This document shows, piece after piece, positions 7,299 to 15,256 of a stretch of DNA of 50,226 bases. This stretch comes from a bacterium (GTDB lineage Bacteria > SAR324 > XYD2-FULL-50-16). The DNA lies in assembly GCA_018830885.1 (NCBI GenBank), contig JAHJRI010000269.1, positions 1 through 50,226 on the forward strand, given 5' to 3'. The notes under the pieces are model-generated. The model saw only the letters and a program-made list of their open reading frames with translations, made no database searches and had not been told where the DNA came from. The stretch's first letter is position 1, and each line of letters begins with the position of its first letter. The position numbers and the translations under genes are program-made.

Positions 7299-7706
7299 AT
7301 GGATGAGAATCGCAAAATCATCATCTTCGATGGTATCTGTAATTTATGCAATGCCGGTGTAAACTTTATCATCAAACGAGATCCAACAGGGGTGTTCTCG
7401 TTTACCCCCATGCAGAGCGACATTTCGCAAAAACTGATAAAACAGTACCACACGGCAGCCTTCGATTTTGATACCTTTCTTCTCATCAAAAACGGTGTCT
7501 GCTATGAACGGTCGGATGCCATCCTGGAGATAATGACAGATCTTTCCGGATACTGGTCTATCCTGCGGTTCTTCAGATTTGTACCGAAACCGATTCGTGA
7601 TTATTGTTATAACCTCGTTGCTAGAAACAGGTATCAACTCTTCGGGAAACGGAACCACTGCATGGTGCCGATTCAGGATATTCGAAAAAGATTTATAGAA
7701 TCATAA
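7299..7706 (+). CDS. DCC-family (DUF393) thiol-disulfide oxidoreductase-like protein
   Basis: The 135-residue protein carries the DxxCxxC signature that names the family (FDGICNLC, Asp11, Cys14, Cys17), followed by a thioredoxin-like fold with FTPMQSD, DTFLLI, a conserved SDAILEI and the C-terminal Y..VARNRYQLFGK. The family is widespread and called thiol-disulfide oxidoreductase, but enzymatic proof is sparse. The length is typical (about 130). The start region is duplicated 432 bases upstream inside the repeat array, so the native promoter may have been displaced by repeat growth. Confidence 0.88.
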   Translation: MDENRKIIIFDGICNLCNAGVNFIIKRDPTGVFSFTPMQSDISQKLIKQYHTAAFDFDTFLLIKNGVCYERSDAILEIMTDLSGYWSILRFFRFVPKPIRDYCYNLVARNRYQLFGKRNHCMVPIQDIRKRFIES

Positions 7707-7876
7707 ACCCAGGGTGCTCTCGGCCTGAGTTGAATAACCCACTTTGACAGCAGGGAGGGGTAAGCCGGAAACCGTTTCCACAGCTGACCGGGAGGTTGGT
7801 ATGTGACAGCTGGTTTTTCCGACATCTCAGGGTCGGGGGCACCAAAAACATGTGGGGTTGTGATCATAACCGCTTC

Positions 7877-7971
7877 AAGAGGTTATTTATTCAGAAAAAC
7901 GCATGAATCCATCCCTGGAACTCCTGGAATCCATCCCTGGCTTCCAAGGTTTTCTGAACAAACAACCTCTT
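7877..7971. repeat. Palindromic element family 1, copy C (divergent)
   Basis: The core ACGCATGAATCCATCCCTGGA followed by CTCCTGGAATCCATCC and CTGGCTTCCAAGG is the family consensus, but the flanking stem has changed on both sides: TTCAGAAAAACG (left) and GGTTTTCTGAA (right) replace the usual TTTCAAGAAACG / GGTTCTTGAAA, and AAGAGGTT at 7877 pairs with AACCTCTT at 7964. Both sides changed together, so pairing is kept. Confidence 0.7.
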
Positions 7972-8205
7972 TCCGCTTACAGATACCCATACATATTTGG
8001 TGCACCCTCAGGGTCATTTTGTCTGACAACATTCGCCGGTTCACGTTATCACGTTTAGCAGCAAGGCGACCATTGCATCATTCCCGTTCTCAAACCGAAT
8101 TGTGCCTGTTCCGGGGAATCGACGCATCCGGGTTCAGAAAAATGCTGCCTGAAAAAGACCCCCGGTATCGAATCATTTCTGGAAACAAAAGAAACTAGAA
8201 ACCAA

Positions 8206-8234
8206 TTGACAATTCGAACCTGTTGCTGTAATTT
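8206..8234 (+). promoter_or_regulatory. Candidate promoter of the ACIII/oxidase cluster
   Basis: A perfect TTGACA (8206-8211) is followed after 17 bases by TAATTT (8229-8234), a weak -10 that keeps the key first two and last bases. It lies about 160 bases upstream of actB. The remainder of the gap 7972-8394 shows no gene and no clear FNR or CRP half-sites by eye. Confidence 0.35.
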
Positions 8235-8394
8235 TTCCCTGCGCTCTAATCAGGTTTGCGTTCAGCTTACCCGCAGTTGATATCGGTTCATCGTGGACAT
8301 CGGACAGAAGCCAGGAACCAGAAAGCGGTATTGCCCGGCTCGAGACTTCAGGCACGTGTATTTGCAGGTATAAATAATTTTCAAGGTACGCATC

Positions 8395-11334
8395 ATGGAT
8401 CGGCGAACGTTTCTCAAGACCGCTGGCTTGGGCAGTATCACTTTTGCCTATGGCTGCAATCAAAGCAAAGAAAAGCATCTATTCTCAGTTGTCACCGCTC
8501 CGGAGGATATGGTGACCGGGAAAGCGACCTGGTATGCTTCCACTTGTGCCGAATGTCCCGCAGGCTGCGGTGTGATTGCAAAAAACCGTGAAGGCCGAAT
8601 CATTAAGCTGGAAGGGAATCCCAACCACCCTGTCAACAACGGGAAACTCTGTATCAGGGGACAGTCTGCCCTGCAGGCTGTTTACGATCCCGACAGGCTT
8701 GCAACACCCAAATTGAAAGTCAACGGGGTTTTCAAAGATATCGGATTCGACCAGGCATTTGCCGTGCTGCAGGAAAAAATCAAAAAAGCAGGCAGCGGGG
8801 GGGAAAATCGGATCAAAATGGTTTCAGGGATCGTCGGCGATCCGCTGTACAAGCTGTTTTCAATCAGCCTGAGTGAATGGCATGCCGGCCCCCCCATGCT
8901 GTATGAACCCTTTGCCCAGGACTCACTGAAAGCCGCACACCAGGTGCTGCTTTCCAGAAACCAACTCCCCACGTTTCAGCTCGAAAAATCCGATTTTATC
9001 CTCGGTTTTGGTGCTGACTTCCTGGAGACATGGCTGTCTCCAGTGGAATATGCCGGTAAATTCAAAGCGATGCATGGTATTACCAACGGTAAAAAGGGAC
9101 GTTTTATCCATGTCGCTCCCTACATGTCCCTGACCGCTGCCAACGCGGATAAATATCTATGTGTCAAACCGGGGACAGAGGTCATCGTGGCACTCGGCAT
9201 CATCAACCGCCTGCTGGAAAAAGCACCGGCCGGAGACTTTCCCCAGCCATTCATCGATCAATTGAAACAGGTTGTCAGCCCATACAGTGCTGAGTCAGTT
9301 ACAAAAGAAACCGGGCTGGCGCCAGCAGACCAGGAAACCCTGGTCCGGAACCTGCTGTCGGCAAAGCATCCACTGGTACTGGGTGGCGCCACACCGACGC
9401 AATCTTCTTTCGCCCTGGAGATGTCGGTAACCCTGATCAACCTCATCCTGGATCACCAGTTATCCCTGTATGACTTTAACAGCCGACATGGCATCGAAAA
9501 AGTCAATACCACCGCTGACGTCATCCGCTACATCAATACCGCCAGCAGCGAACCCACCGATCTGTTTCTCTTTTACCAGACAAACCCGTTGTTCACGCTG
9601 CCACCGGACATCGGGCTGGAGAAGATTTTCAACAACAATACGATATTTAAAGTCAGCTTCTCCAATTTCCTGGACGAGACATCCGAAGCTTCCGACCTGG
9701 TGTTTCCGGTCAAACTCTATCTGGAGGGCTGGGATGTTTATGAAAGCAAAACCGGCATGGTATCGACATCTCAACCGGCCATGGGTCGCCTGACCAAAGC
9801 CTCCCCCATTGGTGATCTGTTCATCCGGTTAACCAGCCAGGAAAAGACCTATAGCAACTACCAGCATTTTCTGATGGACCAGATGCTTCCCAAAAGCGAT
9901 ACCGAAAACCCGGAACCCTGGTTTAAAATGATAGAGGCGGGTGGCAACTTTGAATTCCCGACAAAAGCAGAATCCGCTGGTTTTTCCCTGAACCCGGAGT
10001 CTGTCAGGACACTGGAAAAAGCGCTGGCCGGAACCCCCCCAGCGGCTGCAGACCAGCTTACCTTTCTGGCGGTTCCATCCCTGCGTCACTATGATGGGCG
10101 CGGTGGCAACAAGGCCTGGCTCAGCGAGATACCGGACCCCATAACCAGTATCGCCTGGGAATCGATGCTGATGATTCATCCGGAAACACTGGCAAAACAG
10201 GGGCTCAAACAGGGAGATCTCCTGAATCTCGAAGCGGGCGGCAGGTCCATCCAGGCACCGGTCTATTCATACAGTGGTGTCTGCCCGGGCCTGGTCGTGA
10301 TGCAGACCGGTATGGGGCACCAGAATTTTGGGCGTTACGCGGCTGGATTCGGCAGCAACCCCCTCCAGCTTTTGGGTGGTCAAACCGGTTCGGAAGCGGT
10401 CGCTTTTTCCTACCTGACTCCCCTTTCTGGCTTGAAAAAAACAGGCACCGTGGATCCGCTGCCCAAGACTGACGGCAGCCGATCCCAGTACGAACGGAAG
10501 ATCGCCGTTTCGGAAGTCGCCGGTCATGAAAACAAGGATGCCCACGTCAAAGAAGGATTGACGATGAATACCTTCCCCGTGACGCTCCCAGTGGAGGAAG
10601 GTTATTCCGACAAGCGGGATGTGTATTCTGCACATGCCCATGAGGGGTACCGCTGGGGACTGATCGTGGACCTGGACCGGTGCATCGGCTGTGCGGCCTG
10701 TGTGGCCAGTTGCTATGCCGAAAACAATATCGGCGTGGTTGGAAAAACACAGATTGCCAATGGACGGGAGATGTCCTGGCTGAGAATCGAACGCTATGAG
10801 GACCTGTCTGACAAGGAGAGACTGATTTTTCTGCCGATGCTGTGCCAGCATTGTGACAATGCCCCCTGTGAGGCTGTCTGTCCGGTTTATGCCCCCTATC
10901 ATAACAAAGAGGGGCTCAACAGCCAGATTTACAACCGGTGTATCGGCACCCGTTTCTGCGCCCAGAACTGTCCTTACAAAGTCAGACGGTTTAACTGGCT
11001 TGACTGGGAGTGGCCGGAACCGCTCAACCTCCAGCTGAACCCCAATGTTACCGTCCGGAGCAAGGGGGTCATGGAGAAATGTTCCTTTTGCGTACAGCGG
11101 ATTAAAGAGGCCCACAACCAGGCAAAAAATGAAAACCGGCCGATCCGTGACGGGGAGATACAACCGGCCTGCGTCCAGACCTGTCCGACCAATGCCCTGG
11201 TATTCGGCAATTTCCTGGACAAAAACAGCACACTCTATACCCTGGCCAAGGACCCGAGAGCGTACCAGGTATTGGGATATTTAAACACCAAACCGGCTGT
11301 TATCTATCTGAAGAAGATAATACAGCCGGTATAA
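8395..11334 (+). CDS. actB: Alternative complex III subunit B (MopB-like domain fused to Fe-S subunit)
   Basis: The 979-residue periplasm-facing protein starts with a twin-arginine signal (DRRTFLKTAGLGS). Residues about 45-690 form a molybdopterin-oxidoreductase-like domain. Residues about 740-979 form a multi-cluster ferredoxin domain with CIGCAACVASC (from 763), CQHCDNAPCEAVCP, CIGTRFCAQNCP and CSFCVQRI/CVQTCP. In ACIII this subunit carries electrons from the quinol-oxidising membrane subunits to cytochromes c. Oddly, the N-terminal domain keeps CAECPAGC plus a distant Cys in GKLCIRGQ, the [4Fe-4S] motif of active molybdopterin enzymes that well-known ActB proteins have lost. It heads the cluster; actC starts 163 bases later. 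A QrcB/PsrA-type enzyme is the alternative, but actD and actF downstream argue for ACIII. Confidence 0.88.
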   Translation: MDRRTFLKTAGLGSITFAYGCNQSKEKHLFSVVTAPEDMVTGKATWYASTCAECPAGCGVIAKNREGRIIKLEGNPNHPVNNGKLCIRGQSALQAVYDPDRLATPKLKVNGVFKDIGFDQAFAVLQEKIKKAGSGGENRIKMVSGIVGDPLYKLFSISLSEWHAGPPMLYEPFAQDSLKAAHQVLLSRNQLPTFQLEKSDFILGFGADFLETWLSPVEYAGKFKAMHGITNGKKGRFIHVAPYMSLTAANADKYLCVKPGTEVIVALGIINRLLEKAPAGDFPQPFIDQLKQVVSPYSAESVTKETGLAPADQETLVRNLLSAKHPLVLGGATPTQSSFALEMSVTLINLILDHQLSLYDFNSRHGIEKVNTTADVIRYINTASSEPTDLFLFYQTNPLFTLPPDIGLEKIFNNNTIFKVSFSNFLDETSEASDLVFPVKLYLEGWDVYESKTGMVSTSQPAMGRLTKASPIGDLFIRLTSQEKTYSNYQHFLMDQMLPKSDTENPEPWFKMIEAGGNFEFPTKAESAGFSLNPESVRTLEKALAGTPPAAADQLTFLAVPSLRHYDGRGGNKAWLSEIPDPITSIAWESMLMIHPETLAKQGLKQGDLLNLEAGGRSIQAPVYSYSGVCPGLVVMQTGMGHQNFGRYAAGFGSNPLQLLGGQTGSEAVAFSYLTPLSGLKKTGTVDPLPKTDGSRSQYERKIAVSEVAGHENKDAHVKEGLTMNTFPVTLPVEEGYSDKRDVYSAHAHEGYRWGLIVDLDRCIGCAACVASCYAENNIGVVGKTQIANGREMSWLRIERYEDLSDKERLIFLPMLCQHCDNAPCEAVCPVYAPYHNKEGLNSQIYNRCIGTRFCAQNCPYKVRRFNWLDWEWPEPLNLQLNPNVTVRSKGVMEKCSFCVQRIKEAHNQAKNENRPIRDGEIQPACVQTCPTNALVFGNFLDKNSTLYTLAKDPRAYQVLGYLNTKPAVIYLKKIIQPV
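11292..11330 (+). other. Hairpin spanning the end of actB
   Basis: ACCGGCTGT (11292-11300) pairs perfectly with ACAGCCGGT (11322-11330), extended inside by TATCT/AGATA past a two-base bulge. The last actB codons are within it and the stop follows directly. CCCTTTTTC comes about 8 bases after the stem. It could be a partial terminator or an mRNA-stabilising element that sets actB above the downstream genes. Confidence 0.4.
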
Positions 11335-11497
11335 ACCCTTTTTCAAACCGGTCATCGTTTAGGCGTGTCCCGGCTGCAAGGCACGACACGGGTGGCAAAC
11401 AGGACCGGACTGACGGAAAGGACCGTGTCGCACACCCATCGGTTGACCCTGAAGGGTGAGAAGATGACTTGTTTTCAATCTCAGATGTGAGTAGCGT

Positions 11498-12817
11498 ATG
11501 TCCCAATTGACTTTTGAACAGATCAACTCGGCGGTTTTAACAACGTTGATCAAGCCCACGCCCAGATACTGGCGTTTCGTGGGTCTTGCATTTGTCGGCA
11601 TCCTCATATTCCTTGGCTGCTGGGCCTATCAATTGTCCATGGGACTGGGTGTCGCCGGGATGAACACCCCCGTCCACTGGGGAACCTACCTGATTAATTT
11701 CGTTTTCTGGGTGGGGATTGCCCATTCCGGGACGCTGATCTCCGCCATCCTGTTTCTGTTCCGGGCTGGCTGGCGGAATCCGATTGCCAGGGCAGCAGAA
11801 ACCATGACGGTTTTTGCCGTCATGATCGCCGGTATGTATCCCCTCATCCATCTGGGCAGGGTCTGGGTCGTTTTCTATATGCTGCCCCTTCCCAACCAGC
11901 GATTTTTGTGGCCCAACTTCCAGTCCCCCTTGATTTTTGATATTGTGGCCATCAGTACCTATTTTACCGTCAGCAGCATGTTCTGGTATACCGGGATGGT
12001 CCCCGACTTCGCTATTATCCGGGACCGGGCAGAGGGTGTCCGGAAAAAAATCTTCAGCGCCCTGGCCCTGGGCTGGACAGGAGAAACCGGTCAGTGGTTG
12101 AACTATTCAAGAGGATACCTGCTCTTCGCCGGTCTTGCCACGCCCCTGGTCATTTCCGTCCACAGCGTCGTTTCCTGGGACTTTGCCCTGGGGGTCACAC
12201 CCGGCTGGCATACCACCATCTTCGCGCCCTATTTTGTCGCCGGTGCGATCCATTCGGGTCTGGCCATGGTGTTGACCCTGATGATCCCGCTCCGCAAGCT
12301 TTTCCATTATGAGAAGATCATCACGGTCGAGGTATTGGAGAGCGTCGCGAAAACCATTATTTTTACCGGACTGATCGTCGGTTTTGCCTATGGCACCGAA
12401 ATTTTTATCGCCTGGTACAGCCGCAGTATTGTTGAAATGGAATCATTCTGGTGGCGGGCCTTTGGTGACTACGACATCCAGTACTGGATCATGGTGATCT
12501 GCAATACCGCTATTCCCCTGCTGTTTCTGATAAAAAAGATCAGGACGCGGATCATCCCCCTCTTTATTATCTCGATCTTTGTCAATATCGGGATGTGGAT
12601 GGAACGCTTCGTTATCATTATTGGCAGCGTGGCACACGATTTTCTGCCCAACGCCTGGGGTCATTACAGTCCGACTCCGATCGAATTCGTTTTCATGCTG
12701 GGCGGTTTCTGTATTTTTATTTTTCTTTTCCTGCTCTTTGCCAAACATCTTCCCTCCGTTTCCATGACTGAAATGAAGGAGCTTATTCATCACGAGGAAG
12801 AACATCATGAGCACTGA
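11498..12817 (+). CDS. actC: Alternative complex III membrane subunit C (NrfD/PsrC family)
   Basis: This 439-residue integral membrane protein has about ten hydrophobic helices and the NrfD/PsrC pattern: a Trp/His-rich first periplasmic part (GMNTPVHWGTYLINFVFWVGIAHSG split over helices 2-3), HLGRVWVVFYMLP, WDFALGVTPGWH and FSVM-like helices. In ACIII it holds the quinol site and contacts ActB. The C-terminus is His/Glu-rich (HHEEEHHEH) and overlaps the ATG of actD by 11 bases. Family length is about 440-480. Start ATG 11498 has only a weak ribosome site (GTGAGTAG). Confidence 0.92.
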   Translation: MSQLTFEQINSAVLTTLIKPTPRYWRFVGLAFVGILIFLGCWAYQLSMGLGVAGMNTPVHWGTYLINFVFWVGIAHSGTLISAILFLFRAGWRNPIARAAETMTVFAVMIAGMYPLIHLGRVWVVFYMLPLPNQRFLWPNFQSPLIFDIVAISTYFTVSSMFWYTGMVPDFAIIRDRAEGVRKKIFSALALGWTGETGQWLNYSRGYLLFAGLATPLVISVHSVVSWDFALGVTPGWHTTIFAPYFVAGAIHSGLAMVLTLMIPLRKLFHYEKIITVEVLESVAKTIIFTGLIVGFAYGTEIFIAWYSRSIVEMESFWWRAFGDYDIQYWIMVICNTAIPLLFLIKKIRTRIIPLFIISIFVNIGMWMERFVIIIGSVAHDFLPNAWGHYSPTPIEFVFMLGGFCIFIFLFLLFAKHLPSVSMTEMKELIHHEEEHHEH

Positions 12818-13304
12818 GACAACAACGATCACGGGACTCTTTGACACGGAGTCGGCAACCCTGTCGGCCGTCAGGGAAATTCAGGCGCAGGGCTGGAAAG
12901 TGAAGGAGGTTCACTCTCCGATTCCCAGTGACAAATTGGCCGCAGCGCTGAATAGAAAAAAGAGTGTCATCGGCTGGTTTACCTTGACCGGCGGAGTGAC
13001 CGGGTTTATCTCCGGGTTTTCCCTGGCGATCTTTGCCGCCACCCGGTGGAGCCTGATCGTCGGGGGGAAACCGATTGTTTCCTGGATTCCTTTTTTCGTG
13101 ATTGCATTTGAATTTACCATTTTGTTTGCTGTCCTGGGAAACGTGGCGGGACTGGTCACCCAGATCGGGATACCGGCCAAGATGGGGGCAAACTACCATC
13201 CTGACTGTTCAGGGTCCGTATACGGTGTTCTGGCGGAATCCACACCGGAAGATGCAGAGAAACTCAGGTTATTACTTCAGAATAAAGGCGCGACAACACC
13301 TTAG
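12807..13304 (+). CDS. actD: Alternative complex III subunit D (DUF3341)
   Basis: The 165-residue protein starts inside the actC end. It has the DUF3341 plan: a soluble N-terminal alpha/beta domain (TITGLFDTESATLSAVREIQ, then VHSPIP), two membrane helices (about 54-75 and 93-120) joined by a WSLIVGGKPIVSWIPFF loop, and a C-terminal soluble tail with GVLAESTPEDAEKL. ActD bridges the two NrfD-like subunits in known ACIII structures and has no cofactor. Its presence between actC and actF is the best single marker that this cluster is ACIII. Confidence 0.9.
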   Translation: MSTETTTITGLFDTESATLSAVREIQAQGWKVKEVHSPIPSDKLAAALNRKKSVIGWFTLTGGVTGFISGFSLAIFAATRWSLIVGGKPIVSWIPFFVIAFEFTILFAVLGNVAGLVTQIGIPAKMGANYHPDCSGSVYGVLAESTPEDAEKLRLLLQNKGATTP

Positions 13305-13392
13305 GTGATTGGATTGTGCAGACAGGATTCATCGGGGGGTCCGGTTTGACACCGGTCTTCGATCTGGTCATCTAATACATTGGAAACAACTT

Positions 13393-14610
13393 ATGAATTC
13401 AGCAATAACGCAACATCCTGCGGCTGGCTTTAAACCTGTCCTGCTGATTTTTACGTTTCTGGCGGGCGCGGGATTCCTATATTTTGTCTACCTGGCGACC
13501 GGTTCTCATCCGGAAAAGGCGTGGCTTGTCTTTCTGGTCAACTTCCTGCTTTTTACGTCGCTGTCCCTGGGAGCCCTGCTTTTTTCGACCATCATGCATT
13601 TCACCCAGGCAAAATGGTGTCAGCGGCTTGCCGGTGTTGCAGAGGCCTTTTCCGCCTTTTTCCCGGTTTCCCTGGTGCTTTTCCTGGTTCTGTTTCTCGG
13701 TCGCAGCCATTTATTTACCTGGATCGGTGAGGATCTGCACGGAAAGGAAGCCTGGTTGAATATCCCCTTTCTGTTCACCCGGATCCTGGTCGGATTGGCG
13801 ATTCTTTATGGGCTGGGGATTGGTTATGTGGTTCACAGCCTCAAATTCAGGTTGAGCCGCAAGCAGGATATCACCCGGCTGAAGCAGTTTCTGTTTAATC
13901 GGTGGCAGGATCCGAGCACCGGACTGGACAAAACGAAACGACACATGACCTTTCTCGCCGGCTGGTATATGTTCGCATTTGCGCTGGTGCTGGCTCTGGT
14001 CGGATTCGATCTGGTCATGAGCATGGACCCGCACTGGTACTCCACCCTGTTTGGCGCATACACGTTCATCAAGGCCATCTATGCCGGATTTGGCGCACTG
14101 ATCATTGCAGCCGCCGTCCTACACCTGTCGTCTGCCAATCGTTTTACGCTTTCCGGTTCCCAGTTCAGGGATCTCAGCACCCTGTTTTTCGGTTTTGCCA
14201 TTGTCTGGGGAGATTTTTTCTATGCCCAGTTTCTGGTCATCTGGTATGGGAATATTCCGGAAGAAACCACCTATATCATTGAAAGAACCATGACCTCCCC
14301 ATGGAGTTCCATTGCCTGGGCCGTCTTTCTGGTCTGTTTCATCATGCCCTTTGTTGTTTTGTTGCGCGGCAAATTCAAGGAAACCCCCCAATTCATGATT
14401 GTCATCTGCTCGCTGGTGATAACGGGATTCTGGCTGGAGCATTTCCTCCTGCTGGCACCCAACTATCTGCATGGCGCGCACGGTTTTCCGATCGGCATCA
14501 ATGAAGTGGTCATCACCATCGGCTTTCTGTCGCTGTTTGCTCTCTCCGTCATCCTGTATCTGAAACAATTTCCTGATCTCCTGGAAAGCGAAGCCGGGGA
14601 GGTGGTATAA
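13393..14610 (+). CDS. actF: Alternative complex III membrane subunit F (second NrfD-like subunit)
   Basis: The 405-residue protein with about ten membrane helices matches ActF: DPHWYSTLFGAYTFIKAIYAGFGAL, then DLSTLFFGFAIVWGDFFYAQFLVIWYGN and the terminal EHFLLLAPNY. The start at ATG 13393 (MNSAITQHPA) is preferred to upstream in-frame codons because it gives the family length and the upstream 28 codons are not conserved-looking; the ribosome site is weak (TGGAAAC). Its stop codon overlaps the ATG of the cytochrome gene by one base (TAATG). In ACIII, ActF sits opposite ActC and may form part of a proton path. Confidence 0.9.
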   Translation: MNSAITQHPAAGFKPVLLIFTFLAGAGFLYFVYLATGSHPEKAWLVFLVNFLLFTSLSLGALLFSTIMHFTQAKWCQRLAGVAEAFSAFFPVSLVLFLVLFLGRSHLFTWIGEDLHGKEAWLNIPFLFTRILVGLAILYGLGIGYVVHSLKFRLSRKQDITRLKQFLFNRWQDPSTGLDKTKRHMTFLAGWYMFAFALVLALVGFDLVMSMDPHWYSTLFGAYTFIKAIYAGFGALIIAAAVLHLSSANRFTLSGSQFRDLSTLFFGFAIVWGDFFYAQFLVIWYGNIPEETTYIIERTMTSPWSSIAWAVFLVCFIMPFVVLLRGKFKETPQFMIVICSLVITGFWLEHFLLLAPNYLHGAHGFPIGINEVVITIGFLSLFALSVILYLKQFPDLLESEAGEVV

Positions 14611-15239
14611 TGGAATTTTTGATTGCCACGGTCACCCTGCTGACCATCATCCTCTTGATTGTTCTGATCGGCACCCGAGGCAGACCGATGATGGCCGTAT
14701 CTCAATTCCGGTCTTTTTTAACCGGAGTCAATGAGAACAAGGTTCAGCTGTCTATCTTTATCCTGCTGATCCTGCTGAGTGCCGCCGTGATTTATTATTT
14801 CTTCGTGATGCCCGACCTGGATGCGGGACCGGTTCAACCCATTTCGTTCAGCCACCGACTCCATGCCGGGGATAAGAACATCGATTGCCGGTTCTGTCAT
14901 TCCTATGTGGACCGATCGATCCATCCCGGTATTCCGGCAGTGGAAAAATGTCTTTTCTGTCACAACTTTATTATCGCCAATCACCCGGAAATCCTGAAGG
15001 AGCACGCTTACTTCAACAGCCAGACGCCGACACCGTGGGCCAAGGTTTTTTATCTGCCGGAACACGTCGTGTTCAACCACGAACGGCACATCAAGAAGGA
15101 GATCCAGTGTGAAGCATGTCACGGAAATGTCAAAGGCACAGACAGACTGAAATTTGTTGAATTCCAAATGGGCTTTTGTGTAGAGTGCCACAGGGCTAAA
15201 GATGCCAATCTGGACTGCTGGCTTGCCTGTCACAATTAA
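14610..15239 (+). CDS. actA: Membrane-anchored multihaem cytochrome c, ActA-like
   Basis: The 209-residue protein has two N-terminal hydrophobic segments (3-23 and 46-68) and a periplasmic domain that follows ActA: QPISFSHRLHAG, IDCRFCH, EKCLFCH, LPEHVVFNHERH, CEACHGNVKG, MGFCVECHR. Haem motifs are CRFCH (Cys93), CLFCH (114), CEACH (167), CVECH (190) and a terminal CWLACH (203-208), which has three residues between the cysteines. So it is a probable pentahaem cytochrome with one atypical site. It passes electrons from ActB towards the terminal oxidase. Placement after actF rather than before actB is unusual. An upstream GGAGG (14597-14601) supports the start. Confidence 0.87.
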   Translation: MEFLIATVTLLTIILLIVLIGTRGRPMMAVSQFRSFLTGVNENKVQLSIFILLILLSAAVIYYFFVMPDLDAGPVQPISFSHRLHAGDKNIDCRFCHSYVDRSIHPGIPAVEKCLFCHNFIIANHPEILKEHAYFNSQTPTPWAKVFYLPEHVVFNHERHIKKEIQCEACHGNVKGTDRLKFVEFQMGFCVECHRAKDANLDCWLACHN

Positions 15240-15256
15240 ATAAAGGAGTGAACACC

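Noticed and set aside
10267..11163. Long minus-strand frame of 298 codons inside actB, and similar frames at 19994-21082 (362 codons) and 15236-15871
   Set aside because: They lie antisense to genes with clear conserved motifs, have Pro/Gly/Gln/His-rich composition typical of antisense shadows and no recognisable domain.
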